This document shows positions 26,142-33,715 of a DNA stretch of 64,000 bases, piece by piece. The notes below the pieces were generated by a model. That model did not search any database, had not been told where the DNA came from, and was given only the letters and a program-made list of their open reading frames with translations. Numbering within the stretch: the stretch's first letter is position 1; each line of letters starts with the position of its first letter. Made by a program: the position numbers and the translations under genes. Source of the DNA: Paenibacillus pabuli (GTDB lineage Bacteria > Bacillota > Bacilli > Paenibacillales > Paenibacillaceae); assembly GCF_039831995.1 (NCBI RefSeq), contig NZ_JBDOIO010000003.1, forward strand, positions 2,170,001 through 2,234,000. Reading direction: 5' to 3'.

Positions 26142-26798
26142 TCAGGAAAGCGTCTTGGCCTGTCTCGCATATAAGGCATAACGTTCAATAGCTTGCGCGC
26201 GACTGCTTACATCCAGCTTCACATAGATTTTGCGCAGGTAGTTATCAATAGAACGTCGGCTGACGTTAATCTCACTGGCTATTTTATCATAGGTTACGCC
26301 CTGAACAATTCTTTCCATAATAAAAGTTTCTGTTTCTGTCAGTTCCACCAGAAATTCTTCTATCGGGGAGTCAGACGGTTGAGCCCATTCAGTACTTTTA
26401 AGCCAGGAGATCGGAATCGATACGCATCCCTCCCGCAACCCGGAAATAAGGTGAATCAGCTGGCTAGGGGAAGCCTGTTTCGACAGCATGCCGCTTGCAC
26501 CAAGACCTATAAGATGACGAAACAGCTTCACATTGTCTTCATCTGTCAAAATGATGACATGACTATGCGCGGAAGCGCTTTTCATCTGGGTAATATATGG
26601 ATCTGCTTGCCCTTCAGGAAGCCGATAATCCATCAAAATGAGATCGGGTTGATGGTTTTTCACCAATTCTAGTCCTTCTGTACCTGTTGATGTCATCCCC
26701 CGTACAAGTAAATCCTGCTGCTCTTCCAATATCAATTTGGTACCCAGCATGCTGGTGGGGTGGATATCTACGATGACCACCTGCCATACTTTTTTCAT
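26142..26798 (-). CDS. ComA-like response regulator (NarL/LuxR family), no adjacent kinase
   Basis: 218 residues. The receiver domain has VDIHPTSMLGTK near the N-terminus, the phospho-acceptor in LILMDYRLPE (Asp near 56) and Lys in L-S-K-Q. A LuxR-type helix-turn-helix follows (T-E-T-E-x-x-I-M-E-R-I-V-Q-G...I-A-S-E-I-N-V-S-R-R-S-I-D-N-Y-L-R-K-I-Y). The D-x-H-P-x-x-M-x-G-T-K opening is close to that of ComA of Bacillus subtilis. One acidic pocket residue (usual D-D) reads VDI here, so phosphorylation may be altered. No histidine kinase is adjacent. GGGGGAACAATC precedes the ATG. Confidence 0.8.
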   Translation of the reverse strand: MKKVWQVVIVDIHPTSMLGTKLILEEQQDLLVRGMTSTGTEGLELVKNHQPDLILMDYRLPEGQADPYITQMKSASAHSHVIILTDEDNVKLFRHLIGLGASGMLSKQASPSQLIHLISGLREGCVSIPISWLKSTEWAQPSDSPIEEFLVELTETETFIMERIVQGVTYDKIASEINVSRRSIDNYLRKIYVKLDVSSRAQAIERYALYARQAKTLS

Positions 26799-27164
26799 GA
26801 TTGTTCCCCCTGGTTATGTATTGGACAAATACTTTTCTACTTTTTTGCTTTGATTCTATCACCATACTTGCGACAGTCCACGTATAGAAGAAGCAAAGTC
26901 GAATAATGTCGGAATATGGCGAATAATAAGTTGATCAGCCATACTGCTGATCTATTTCTGATTTATTGCACCATAACTGCATCATGACATTGCATTATAT
27001 AAGCCTCATCTATGCAAAATATAGTATAATTTTCCTGTATCCCTAGCTAAAAAGGTCGAAAATCCTGCCCAAAGTTCCTACTTATTGCATCTATAAGAAA
27101 TTGTATCCTAGGACTTCCATCCGATGCAATCTCTTTTTATCCTATTACTTAAAGAATTTCATTT
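26799..27164. other. Intergenic region between divergent genes, with a spaced inverted repeat
   Basis: A 440-base AT-rich gap, including the promoter at 27165. It holds ATTGCATC (27084-27091) and GATGCAAT (27123-27130) as an inverted pair 31 bases apart. I see no open frame with a ribosome binding site and no known RNA family. Confidence 0.3.
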
Positions 27165-27193
27165 TTGCGTAATCAATAGTGGCATGATAGAAT
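27165..27193 (+). promoter_or_regulatory. Predicted sigma-A promoter of the 27239 operon
   Basis: TTGCGT (27165-27170) and TAGAAT (27188-27193) with a 17-base spacer, 45 bases before the start codon of the gene at 27239. Confidence 0.6.
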
Positions 27194-27238
27194 GAGGATT
27201 GGAATTTTTTTTACCTATTAATAACCAGGAGTGATGAT

Positions 27239-27649
27239 ATGAAACCTTCTGCTCAACCTTCTGACATCCATCACACCCGGAGCGCCAAAGGCAAGGCCGG
27301 ATCTTCAGTCAAGCTATTTCTGGTCATGTGGATTGTTCTCATTGCACTGGGAGTTGTGGGAACCTACTATTATAGTAACCACCTTCAGAAGCAGATGCTT
27401 AGTCAGATTCAGGCCCATAATCAGCAGCAGATTGCCGCGCTAAAAGCGGACTACGAAAATCAGCTAACAACGATATCGAAGGAAGTAGCCGACCTGCAGG
27501 GACAAGTTCAATCCTTTAATGAGCTACTGACGTTTACTAAGGATAATGCAAGCGACAAAACGGATAACAGCAATAAATTGTACACCCAGCTGAGCGAAGT
27601 CAAAAAGCAACTGGAAACCCTCCAGAAAAAGATGGACCTGCTCAAATGA
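27239..27649 (+). CDS. Single-pass membrane protein with extracytoplasmic coiled coil
   Basis: 136 residues: a basic N-terminal tail, one membrane helix (about residues 26-47, LFLVMWIVLIALGVVGTYYY), then a heptad-rich coiled coil to the end (LQKQMLSQIQAHNQQQIAALK and KKQLETLQKKMDLL). AGGAG precedes the ATG. The stop overlaps the start of the phosphodiester glycosidase gene (ATGA), so the two proteins are likely made together. It may be a scaffold or membrane partner for that enzyme (inference). I do not recognise a named family. Confidence 0.7.
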   Translation: MKPSAQPSDIHHTRSAKGKAGSSVKLFLVMWIVLIALGVVGTYYYSNHLQKQMLSQIQAHNQQQIAALKADYENQLTTISKEVADLQGQVQSFNELLTFTKDNASDKTDNSNKLYTQLSEVKKQLETLQKKMDLLK

Positions 27650-28710
27650 TTACACCCGTCAAACAGGTTAATCGTTTTTTTATGCTTGCACTTGCTCCTT
27701 TTATTGGATTGATCATCTGTTTGCTGCTGCTTCGCCCCCCGCTTGAACCCGGGGAATTGATTCATTCCGGACTGTCAGAGGAAACCATTACTCCCCAGAC
27801 CCAGGCTATACGCCAGGAGCTTGCTGGGGCCAAGGAAGCTGCCGTTCAAACTTCTTCTTCTATTAAAAGAACTACCGAGCTGTATAATCGGACGACCAGT
27901 ACGATGTCTACCATCGTACAATCGGCATCGGTACAGGCAGCACGCCCTGAAACGATATACAATCAGCGTATTTCGTCCAAGCTGGGCGTTCCTATCGAAC
28001 GGGTTAACAGTGACCGGCTTACGATTGAACTCTATCGAGTGAACCCAGGCACGTATAAGGGTTACGCGATGAAAGTTAAACTAAAGGACCCTACAGCCAT
28101 GAAAATGGCTCTGAGCAGCGAACCTGGAAAAGCCGAGACAACCATGCAGGCCGTTAAGCGAAACGGTGCGATCGCCGGAATCAATGCAGGCGGATTCGCA
28201 GATAGCGGTGGCAAACGTTACCCTCTAAGCACAACGGTCATGAACGGTAAATATGTGAACGGCTTCCAAGCCAGCTTCAAGGATCTGTTTTTTGTAGGAC
28301 TTAACGATACGGGCAAACTGGTAGGCGGCAAATTTTTTGATAAAAACTCCCTGGACCGCCTTAAACCACAGTTCGGGGCAACTTTTGTACCTGTCCTGCT
28401 TCAGAACGGCAAGAAAACAGCCATTCCAGCCAAGTGGAAGGTGTCCCCCAAGAGGGCTCCTCGTACCGTAATTGGCAATTACAAGGATGATCAGCTGCTC
28501 ATTATCGTCGTGGATGGATATAACGAAACCGGAAGCTCTGGGGCCACTCTTGAAGAGCTTCAGGGTCGATTATACAAGCTGGGCGTAGTGGATGCCTATA
28601 ATCTGGATGGCGGCGGCTCCTCCTCGCTAATCCTGAACAATCGGGTTGTGAATAATCCATCAGACGGCAATCTCAGACCTGTGCCGACTCACTTTTTATT
28701 TTACAAATGA
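27646..28710 (+). CDS. Phosphodiester glycosidase family protein (NAGPA-like), membrane-anchored
   Basis: 354 residues. An N-terminal membrane anchor (about 10-28) is followed by a Ser/Thr-rich linker (about 45-100) and a NAGPA domain. Family marks are G-A-I-A-G-I-N-A-G-G-F, the P-R-T-V-I-G block near residue 275 and Y-N-L-D-G-G-G-S-S-S-L near the end, which builds the metal/active site. NAGPA-type domains cleave N-acetylglucosamine-1-phosphodiester bonds; bacterial members (YngK/YbfO-like) probably act on wall or exopolysaccharide phosphodiesters outside the membrane. It is coupled by overlap to the coiled-coil membrane protein upstream. Confidence 0.87.
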   Translation: MITPVKQVNRFFMLALAPFIGLIICLLLLRPPLEPGELIHSGLSEETITPQTQAIRQELAGAKEAAVQTSSSIKRTTELYNRTTSTMSTIVQSASVQAARPETIYNQRISSKLGVPIERVNSDRLTIELYRVNPGTYKGYAMKVKLKDPTAMKMALSSEPGKAETTMQAVKRNGAIAGINAGGFADSGGKRYPLSTTVMNGKYVNGFQASFKDLFFVGLNDTGKLVGGKFFDKNSLDRLKPQFGATFVPVLLQNGKKTAIPAKWKVSPKRAPRTVIGNYKDDQLLIIVVDGYNETGSSGATLEELQGRLYKLGVVDAYNLDGGGSSSLILNNRVVNNPSDGNLRPVPTHFLFYK

Positions 28711-28788
28711 TCCTGTATAGGCATTCCTTTTCTTCCTTTATTGGTTATAATAGAAGAAAGTGCTAATTGTACAGGAGGTGGCAAGTGT

Positions 28789-28893
28789 ATGTCGTTTTCA
28801 TTGACATTCTGGATTATTGCAATTGTACTCGCATTGTTTATGACAGGCATCTTCACTGCAGCCTACAACAACGACAAAACGAAGGGCCTCTAA
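28789..28893 (+). CDS. 34-residue single-helix membrane peptide
   Basis: A short frame, MSFSLTFWIIAIVLALFMTG followed by IFTAAYNNDKTKGL, with a very good ribosome binding site (AGGAGGTG, eight bases before the ATG). A TATAAT is present at 28745-28750, and a terminator comes directly after the stop. The first 25 residues are a membrane helix and the last ten are polar and charged. This architecture (own promoter-like box, strong ribosome binding site, own terminator) argues for a real small protein. The function is unknown. Confidence 0.7.
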   Translation: MSFSLTFWIIAIVLALFMTGIFTAAYNNDKTKGL

Positions 28894-28898
28894 AGGCC

Positions 28899-28925
28899 AA
28901 GCCTCTCTAGTGAGAGGCTTTTTTT
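28899..28925 (+). terminator. Terminator of the small membrane peptide gene
   Basis: AAGCCTCTC pairs with GAGAGGCTT around a 4-base loop, then a T run to 28925. Confidence 0.88.
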
Positions 28926-28942
28926 ATGTTGTTCATATACCA

Positions 28943-28990
28943 AGAGACAAGGCTTAAAAGAATGCTGTAATTCTTCTAAGCCTTGTCTCT
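28943..28990. repeat. Long perfect stem-loop
   Basis: AGAGACAAGGCTTA (28943-28956) pairs perfectly with TAAGCCTTGTCTCT (28977-28990), with an inner AGAAT/ATTCT extension. There is no U tract on either side. It may end the LacI-gene transcript from the minus strand. Confidence 0.6.
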
Positions 28991-29056
28991 CGGGGTACAG
29001 CATCAGCATAGTTGAGCTAATCGTAATGATACAATTTGTATGTCTCTTCCCTGCCA

Positions 29057-30073
29057 TCAAGAGCTGACCGCCCGTTCATGGCGAATGGGCGATGGGATCT
29101 CTTGCGGAAGCTGACTGCAAACTGAACCGCCATCCACCAATGTCACGTAGATTCGTTCATGATCCACCGGTTCTCCGGCAATAATTTTGATTAGCTGCTC
29201 CGCAGCAAGGGAACCCCATTTTCTTTTGGAATAATCGATGGTGACCAGCCTCGGTTGAACATACTTGCTCAGTTCGATGTTGTCAAAACCGATCACATCA
29301 ATATCCCGGCCAATCTGCAGCTCACTTTCCGCCAAGCGATTACACAGTCCAATGGCCATCTCGTCATTAAGACAAAATACCGCAGCCGGTCTCGTATACT
29401 CCTGAATAATCAACTCAGCTGCCTGCTCTCCGCCACTTTTCTCAAAGTCTCCCATAATCTCGACCCATTCCACACTTGCTTCCCGCTCGGTCACTTGCCT
29501 TACCGCTTTCATCCGCTGAGCCGAGTCAAATGAACCCTCCGGCCCTGTTACGACATAAATCTTCGTATGTCCCTGCTCAATGAGATGTTCCATTGCTAGT
29601 GTAGCTCCTGCCTTGTTATCCAGCAGTACCTGATTGATATTCGGGTGATTAAGCTCTCGGTCAAGAACGACAATCTTGTGTCCCCGATCAGCATATTGCA
29701 GCAGCTCCTCGCTGGCAAATGTATGATCGAGAATAACTGCGCCATCAATCATTCGCTCCGGAAGCATCCGGTGAGACTGCTTGCCACTGCAGACAATCAG
29801 ATCATAACCCTGAGCGTTGCAAACCGTCTTCATGCCACTAAGCAAATCCCCGTATACATCTCCGCTAAAGTCTGTCAGAAATACCCCGAGAATTTTGGAT
29901 TCCCTTTTCTTCAACGTTCTTGCAGCAGCGTTCGGAACATAGTTCAGCTCTTTAGCAATGGCCAAAATTTTGGAACTGGTCTCATCTGTCACTTTATTGC
30001 TGCCATTCAGCGCATACGACACGGTGGAGATCGAAACTCCCGCCTTTTTGGCGATATCCTTGATACTGACCAC
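29057..30073 (-). CDS. LacI-family regulator of the 1,2-beta-glucan locus
   Basis: 338 residues. The DNA-binding domain reads VSIKDIAKKAGVSISTVSYALNG with hinge Y-V-P-N-A-A-A-R-T-L-K. The effector domain ends in F-D-N-I-E-L-S-K-Y-V-Q-P-R-L-V-T-I-D-Y. It is the last gene behind the esterase-permease-GH3-GH94 operon and probably its local repressor. Two matched palindromes lie at the operon promoter (40422-40445 and 40499-40522), and a third lies in front of the divergent serine hydrolase. The ligand is likely sophorose or a related sugar (inference from the locus). The start is GTG 30073, with GGGGAGCG upstream. Confidence 0.87.
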   Translation of the reverse strand: MVSIKDIAKKAGVSISTVSYALNGSNKVTDETSSKILAIAKELNYVPNAAARTLKKRESKILGVFLTDFSGDVYGDLLSGMKTVCNAQGYDLIVCSGKQSHRMLPERMIDGAVILDHTFASEELLQYADRGHKIVVLDRELNHPNINQVLLDNKAGATLAMEHLIEQGHTKIYVVTGPEGSFDSAQRMKAVRQVTEREASVEWVEIMGDFEKSGGEQAAELIIQEYTRPAAVFCLNDEMAIGLCNRLAESELQIGRDIDVIGFDNIELSKYVQPRLVTIDYSKRKWGSLAAEQLIKIIAGEPVDHERIYVTLVDGGSVCSQLPQEIPSPIRHERAVSS

Positions 30074-30156
30074 AATCTTCGCTCCCCTGTTATGTTCATC
30101 AGGCCCTCCGGGCTGGAGGACCTGACTTCTTGAATATTTGGTAAACGGACTAACCT

Positions 30157-30197
30157 TGATCTGATGACACTCCGGTTACAGATTGATCATCAGATCA
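30157..30197 (-). repeat. Inverted repeat between GH94 and LacI genes
   Basis: TGATCTGATGA (30157-30167) and TCATCAGATCA (30187-30197) form an 11-bp perfect stem with a 19-base loop and no U tract. It is a likely mRNA-processing or stabilising hairpin that would lower expression of the regulator relative to the enzymes. Confidence 0.55.
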
Positions 30198-30224
30198 CTG
30201 TTGTCCCGAGTTCTTCTGCAATTT

Positions 30225-33200
30225 TTAGCTGTAAATCTCGATCACGTTACCTTCGTCCAGGCCCTGTTCGAGGGTTGCACGAGAAATACGCAGTCCACCC
30301 TGACGATAAGGCTGTTGCAGTCTCGTCGTCTCCAGTTCCTTGCCGTTCAACAGCACACGTTGTACCGTTTCTCCGCTAAGATGATAGACAAAGGTCACTT
30401 TCTTTCCGTTATATTGAAAATCAAAGTGCAGGCCATCCAGACTTGCCGGAAGGATGGGATCGAGTACGAGATCCTCTTCCTCTTGACGAATGCCCAGTGC
30501 GTTCGAGATCAGTTGGTTCATGTAAATCCCTGGTCCGCTGGAATAGATTCTCCAACCGCCTTTTACCTGAACATCACCGGTGCGAAGCTTATCAAACTGT
30601 TCCTGTGCATCATAGCGGTTGTTAAATTTACCATCAGAACTGCTGAAGTAAGCATTGCTTTGGCGAAGATCCGCATTAGGGACGACTTGCTGAATACCCA
30701 CTGGATTGATGATGCCAAGACCGTTCCATACTTCCTCCGGATTACCGAGCTTCGCCATGGCTTCAATGTAGCGGATATGTGCATGCACATATTGCAGGCC
30801 AACTTCACGTCCGAAGTTGGACGCCTGTTCAGCACGTTTGAAATGGGTGCTTACCCCTCCATCGTAGTGAGCCGGGCGGTTCATAAGCCGCACGCCGTCC
30901 GGGCAGAATAATTTTTCCTTAATCAGACGATAGTGGGACGCGGCCTGTTCAGGCTCCAGGAGCTCGGCAATCATGCTGCGTGTCATCGGCAGGAGTCGGT
31001 ACTGAATGCCTGTCTCGCTGTCATCCGGATGCAGCATCCGTTTAGCTTGTTCCGGGTCTTCCATATATACGAACCCAGGAATAACCTCGGTATCCAGCAT
31101 ATATTTGTTGAAGTCCTTTTTAACCCCTGCAGCCATGCTGCTCAATTCTGCTGCCAGTTCCGGCTTCACAGGCACAAGTGCTCTGGATAGCTGGCTCAGT
31201 GTTTGATACGTAAGAGCAACGGTCCAGCTGCTGACCATGTACTGTTTCAATTGGGCATTCGCCGGTTGAAGCGTATCATCCCAGTCTCCATCACCATATG
31301 AGGAAAGGAATGTATCATGCAGGAAGTGGCTGCGGATATATTCGAGCTCTTTCTGTGCATGCTCCAGCACCGATGCCTTGGCTTCACTGAAATGGAAACC
31401 GTGTTTAACGGTGTAAGGAACCTCTTCATCCAGAATGGAGTAATCCTTGGTAGCAATCAGGTAGTCACTCAGTACTTTAAGCGGCCATACAATGATGTCC
31501 CCATGGCTCTCTTCCTGCTGAATTTTGAAATAACGGTCAAACATGAACCATTGCGGCCAGTTGCCGTCATCCTCATACTGGTGCGAATACACCATTTTTA
31601 ATATATCGCGGACCTGCTCATATTTCTGCGTAGCCATGAAATATTCGACCGGTCCCTGACATACATCCCGTGTTCCCCAAGCTGCACCACCATATTGTTC
31701 CAAACCATGCGGAACGGAGTAATGTACCAGCATATTATGGGTATACCACCATGCAAGCGCGTTGACCTTGAACAATTCTTCTGCATTCGGCTTCCCAGGA
31801 CGTGACAGATGGAACCCGTTCATGACTTCCGCATAAAACGTACGATAAGCATCCACTTCCTCCTCGAAGCTGCGTGTGGACAAAACCACATTCTCGCCTT
31901 CAAGCAGGCCTTGTATCGTCATTGTCCATTCATTCGTACTGCCCAGCTGCAAGGTGAAAATGGAACCGTCCCCTGAATTCACACCACTCGCCAATCGGGT
32001 CTCATCGCCAACTTTCACGGCTGCTCCGCTTACCGACATGTGGTATTCCAGATTCGGGTATTCCTTGGCGCTGAGGGAATCCAAATTCGCCTTAATGCGT
32101 AGTTCGCCGTTCTGTTCGGTGACACGGGCAGGCAGTTCATATTCATTCGCGTTCATGGTGATCTGATTGGTGATCAGGTAGCGATAAGCTATTCCTTTTT
32201 CCGATTTCACATGCAAACGTATTTCAGGAGTATCCAGTGTTGTATAGTTCGTGACAATCAGCGTATCCTGAGCCGTTTGGTAATACCAGCGTACATAGTT
32301 GAAGCCCATCTCGAAGAGAGACGGCATGGTGAGCAAATGGAAGACTCCGTCCATCTCCACGTAGATCCGCTGACCGGAGGATTTCGCGATATTCAGCGCA
32401 CTGCGGGCATTGCTCATCATTTTGTTAAAATTCGTATTGCCCACAACGATGTGTGAGTTGAAAATACCGTACATATAGGAAGTGGTCGTGATTACATTCT
32501 GACCAAGTTTCACATTGTTTCCGCTCATCAGAATATGACCGTGCGGACGCTCCACGCGCATTTCTTTTTCCTTAAGGACGATATGTTCATAGGTGTCTGT
32601 GAAAAACGCCAGCAGCTCACCTTCGGCACGTTCTTCCTGATGTCTTGTTGAAGCCGGGAAACGGGAATTCACTTCGTCTTCGGACATGGCCAAAGTACGC
32701 AGCGGCTCACCCAGAGCCGGGTTCAGGGAAACTTTAGGCAAAGCGTTACTGGATCCAGCTGCAGCAGCTTCGTTCCCTGCACGTTTCGCTTCATGCTCAT
32801 TCCAGGCTTGTTCCACCACATCCGTATATTCCAGTTCCTTAATGGCTGCTGCATGGTTTGCCTGGAAAAGGCCGTAGAACACAAAGCGGGCTTCGCCATT
32901 CAAAACGACTGTTTCTGACTGAAGGGCGGTATAAGCGAATTCATACTGATATACTTCATTCGCCAGCGACCGTTTAAGCAGGCTCTCGGGAATATTTGTT
33001 TCCTTGTAACTTAAGCCAAAGAACTGGAATCCATCTGTTGAGTACCCCGTGGCACGGGTTAAAGACCCCTGCTGCACATAAGGAAATACCCCGCCCTGCG
33101 GCTGATTTTGCCGCGAAGCTACAATATAACCCCATTTGTCATCCTCAAATACGGCATGATCAATATATTGGGACAGATAAGCTTCGTTACTGCGTACCGC

Positions 33201-33596
33201 TCCTGGATCAGCGATGCCAATGTCTTGGCCGTAGATGACATCCACTTTTTCCCCTTGGCCGTTCACCGTAACATCCCAGAACCAGACTCCCTGGGCTGAA
33301 GGTGCAAAAACAACCTGATACGTTGCACCTTCCGCATTTCCCGTCCACACCAAACGCTCTCCGTCCTGATGAACCTGGCTGTCAGAATGGATGCCAAGCA
33401 TTGGAACAAAACGAATCCTGGATTCGTCATGAAAACGCAAATAGAGATTGTTCATGGCCCCGTCCACCGGGCTCGCCATTAATTGATTGATCATGGCCTG
33501 TCCGCTTACGGCCTGGAACAGATCACCACTCCCCCAGAATGTGAAGTTCAGTTCACCGGCTTGAATGTTGATTTGCGATTTAGTCATTGTACTCAT
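30225..33596 (-). CDS. GH94 glycoside phosphorylase, probable 1,2-beta-oligoglucan phosphorylase
   Basis: A 1,123-residue cytoplasmic enzyme with no signal peptide. The C-terminal half is a GH94 (alpha/alpha)6 barrel: Y-G-G-A-A-W-G-T-R-D-V-C-Q-G-P, W-P-Q-W-F, and Y-G-D-G-D-W-D-D-T containing the general-acid Asp, plus V-G-L-Q-Y-V-H-A-H-I and G-W-R-I-Y-S-S-G-P-G. The length fits the long 1,2-beta-oligoglucan phosphorylases (about 1,100 residues) better than cellobiose phosphorylase (about 800). The gene order GH94-GH3-binding protein-two permeases is that of the Listeria innocua sophorooligosaccharide cluster. It would split 1,2-beta-glucans with phosphate to glucose 1-phosphate. AGGAGG lies 14 bases from the start. 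Substrate is inferred. Confidence 0.83.
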   Translation of the reverse strand: MSTMTKSQINIQAGELNFTFWGSGDLFQAVSGQAMINQLMASPVDGAMNNLYLRFHDESRIRFVPMLGIHSDSQVHQDGERLVWTGNAEGATYQVVFAPSAQGVWFWDVTVNGQGEKVDVIYGQDIGIADPGAVRSNEAYLSQYIDHAVFEDDKWGYIVASRQNQPQGGVFPYVQQGSLTRATGYSTDGFQFFGLSYKETNIPESLLKRSLANEVYQYEFAYTALQSETVVLNGEARFVFYGLFQANHAAAIKELEYTDVVEQAWNEHEAKRAGNEAAAAGSSNALPKVSLNPALGEPLRTLAMSEDEVNSRFPASTRHQEERAEGELLAFFTDTYEHIVLKEKEMRVERPHGHILMSGNNVKLGQNVITTTSYMYGIFNSHIVVGNTNFNKMMSNARSALNIAKSSGQRIYVEMDGVFHLLTMPSLFEMGFNYVRWYYQTAQDTLIVTNYTTLDTPEIRLHVKSEKGIAYRYLITNQITMNANEYELPARVTEQNGELRIKANLDSLSAKEYPNLEYHMSVSGAAVKVGDETRLASGVNSGDGSIFTLQLGSTNEWTMTIQGLLEGENVVLSTRSFEEEVDAYRTFYAEVMNGFHLSRPGKPNAEELFKVNALAWWYTHNMLVHYSVPHGLEQYGGAAWGTRDVCQGPVEYFMATQKYEQVRDILKMVYSHQYEDDGNWPQWFMFDRYFKIQQEESHGDIIVWPLKVLSDYLIATKDYSILDEEVPYTVKHGFHFSEAKASVLEHAQKELEYIRSHFLHDTFLSSYGDGDWDDTLQPANAQLKQYMVSSWTVALTYQTLSQLSRALVPVKPELAAELSSMAAGVKKDFNKYMLDTEVIPGFVYMEDPEQAKRMLHPDDSETGIQYRLLPMTRSMIAELLEPEQAASHYRLIKEKLFCPDGVRLMNRPAHYDGGVSTHFKRAEQASNFGREVGLQYVHAHIRYIEAMAKLGNPEEVWNGLGIINPVGIQQVVPNADLRQSNAYFSSSDGKFNNRYDAQEQFDKLRTGDVQVKGGWRIYSSGPGIYMNQLISNALGIRQEEEDLVLDPILPASLDGLHFDFQYNGKKVTFVYHLSGETVQRVLLNGKELETTRLQQPYRQGGLRISRATLEQGLDEGNVIEIYS

Positions 33597-33715
33597 TTAT
33601 CTAATCATATCCTCCTATCCTGTCTTCTTCCCCTGCCAGGCAGCAATGGAAGAAGACAGTGCAGCTTCACTGCATTTTTATGCTAAAATCCTCACGCTTG
33701 CGTTACTTGCATCCA

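Noticed and set aside
33577..33596. Four-codon minicistron ahead of the GH94 gene
   Set aside because: AGGAGG is followed by an ATG-Ile-Arg-stop that abuts the GH94 start, but the spacing of two bases is too short for efficient initiation. Likely coincidence.
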